Of a DNA stretch of 5,543 bases, positions 4,736 through 5,543 are shown one piece after another. Numbering within the stretch: position 1 is the stretch's first letter; every line of letters begins with the position of its first letter. The translations under genes were made by a program, and so were the position numbers. Under the pieces are notes generated by a model. It searched no databases, had not been told where the DNA came from, and worked only from the letters and a program-made list of their open reading frames with translations. The stretch spans positions 1-5,543 of the forward strand of contig CAKUDW010000146.1 in the NCBI GenBank assembly GCA_934645275.1, read 5' to 3'. The DNA comes from an uncultured Clostridia bacterium (GTDB taxonomy: Bacteria > Bacillota_A > Clostridia > Christensenellales > Aristaeellaceae).

Positions 4736-5543
4736 TCATTTTCGCCTGGTAGAAGCTTTGTATTCCACATCACATTTTAACAGATGATTCGGAATCACAT
4801 ACCTGTCGTCCTCAATACTGCGCATCAATTCACTGCCAGCAATCATACCGAGGTCATACGCAGGAACCCTCACTGTTGTAATTGGTGGATAGCATGCTTC
4901 TGAAACGACCGAATCGTCAAAGCCACTGATCACAATATCTTCCGGCACCTTCAAGCCCTTTTCGTGGATTGCTCGAAGCACGCCTGCGGCAATATTATCG
5001 TTGCCGCAAACAATCGCATCTGGAATCAGTTCTTTGGAAAGCATATTCATTCCTACCCGATAACCTTCCAACAGACTATAGTCGGTATAGCAAATCAGTT
5101 TTTCGTGCAACGGCACGCCAAGTTCTGCCAAAGTGGCACGAAAACCCTGCTCACGGCAAACCATGTGACGCTGCAATGCAAAACCACCAATCATTCCAAA
5201 GCGCCGACAGCCTTGAGCATACATATCTCTTACAATCTGACGCATCGGTTCCTCATTGTCAAAATCAATATAGCCGTGGTTACAATTCTGCGCACATGTG
5301 CCAACGACGACATACGGCAGCTTATGATACTGCAACGGAAGCAGAAGATCGTCATCAATATGCCAAGGCGATAATAATATAATGCCATCAGCATACTTGT
5401 TCTGGGCATACATGGTTAATTTGCGAATATTCTCCTCAAAATCCTGAAATGCTGCAATTTCAATTTTCAGGCTATACATGCTGCCCTTCAACGCGTCGGT
5501 AATGCCATGAATAATCGGCAATTCATGCTGCCAGGTAGAAGAG
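4736..5543 (-). CDS. LacI-type sugar-responsive transcriptional regulator, 5' end beyond the window
   Basis: The visible 268 codons encode a complete-looking periplasmic-binding-protein-like effector domain (Peripla_BP_3 type) of a LacI/GalR or AraR-type regulator. Numbering from the first full codon at the edge, landmarks are YADGIILLS (50-58), the DFDNEE segment (93-98) followed by the QGCRRFGMIGG strand, an effector-type Arg in CREQGF (130), DAIVCGNDNIAAG (175-187), VISGFDD (204-210) and TTVRVP (222-227), with a LacI-like C-terminus ending at TRRK. The frame stays open through the right edge with no stop, so the TTG at 5521 is not the start; roughly 60-70 N-terminal residues including the helix-turn-helix are missing. 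Whether that is a LacI or a GntR head cannot be seen. It is the first visible gene of the operon and probably responds to its substrate or phosphorylated product. Its base composition is clearly lower in GC than the two genes after it. Confidence 0.95.
   Translation of the reverse strand, partial: SSTWQHELPIIHGITDALKGSMYSLKIEIAAFQDFEENIRKLTMYAQNKYADGIILLSPWHIDDDLLLPLQYHKLPYVVVGTCAQNCNHGYIDFDNEEPMRQIVRDMYAQGCRRFGMIGGFALQRHMVCREQGFRATLAELGVPLHEKLICYTDYSLLEGYRVGMNMLSKELIPDAIVCGNDNIAAGVLRAIHEKGLKVPEDIVISGFDDSVVSEACYPPITTVRVPAYDLGMIAGSELMRSIEDDRYVIPNHLLKCDVEYKASTRRK

Noticed and set aside
4736..5521. TTG at 5521 as start of the regulator
   Set aside because: The frame continues open to the window edge with sequence (STWQHE) expected at the start of the effector domain, and a regulator without a DNA-binding head is unlikely.
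1..5543. Defence system, mobile element or CRISPR array
   Set aside because: No transposase, integrase, reverse transcriptase, nuclease, spaced repeats or terminal inverted repeats are visible; the genes are envelope and sugar-metabolism types.

Overview
The window looks like chromosomal DNA of a moderately GC-rich member of the Clostridia (Bacillota), probably an uncultured gut-type lineage. This is inferred from AGGAG-type ribosome binding sites, sigma-A-like promoters with TGn-extended -10 boxes, small Ala/Glu/Thr/Pro-rich membrane-anchored proteins with an H-x4-C ... C-x2-C module I associate with gut Clostridia, and a LacI-type regulator / SIS / ROK sugar operon. No taxonomic marker gene is present, so the placement is tentative.

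Layout. Positions 1-287 are non-coding and appear to be a divergent promoter region: a minus-strand promoter (86-114) reads out of the left edge and a plus-strand promoter (172-200) drives the first gene. An exact 12-bp direct repeat occurs once at each promoter. Two plus-strand genes follow, each with its own extended -10 promoter. The first (288-1604) encodes a two-helix membrane protein with a duplicated Cys/His module. The second (1724-2590) encodes a single-pass envelope protein with an acidic 12-residue tandem repeat inserted between two folded-looking halves. Positions 2591-2744 contain no gene; they hold a long imperfect hairpin and then a very strong intrinsic terminator separating convergent genes.

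The right half is a tight minus-strand operon, in transcription order: sugar-responsive regulator (5' end cut by the right edge), two-SIS-domain aldose/ketose phosphate isomerase or deglycase-like protein, and ROK-family sugar kinase. The intergenic gaps are 30 and 29 nt and both downstream genes have good Shine-Dalgarno sequences. The natural reading is that the regulator senses a sugar or sugar derivative, the ROK kinase phosphorylates it, and the SIS protein isomerises, deaminates or deglycates the phosphosugar. The substrate cannot be read from the window, and the transporter and operon promoter must lie beyond the right edge.

I see no mobile element, CRISPR array, tRNA, rRNA or defence system. 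The points most worth a second look are the duplicated Cys/His module, the repeat linking the two divergent promoters, the short C-terminus of the SIS protein, and the substrate of the SIS/ROK pair.
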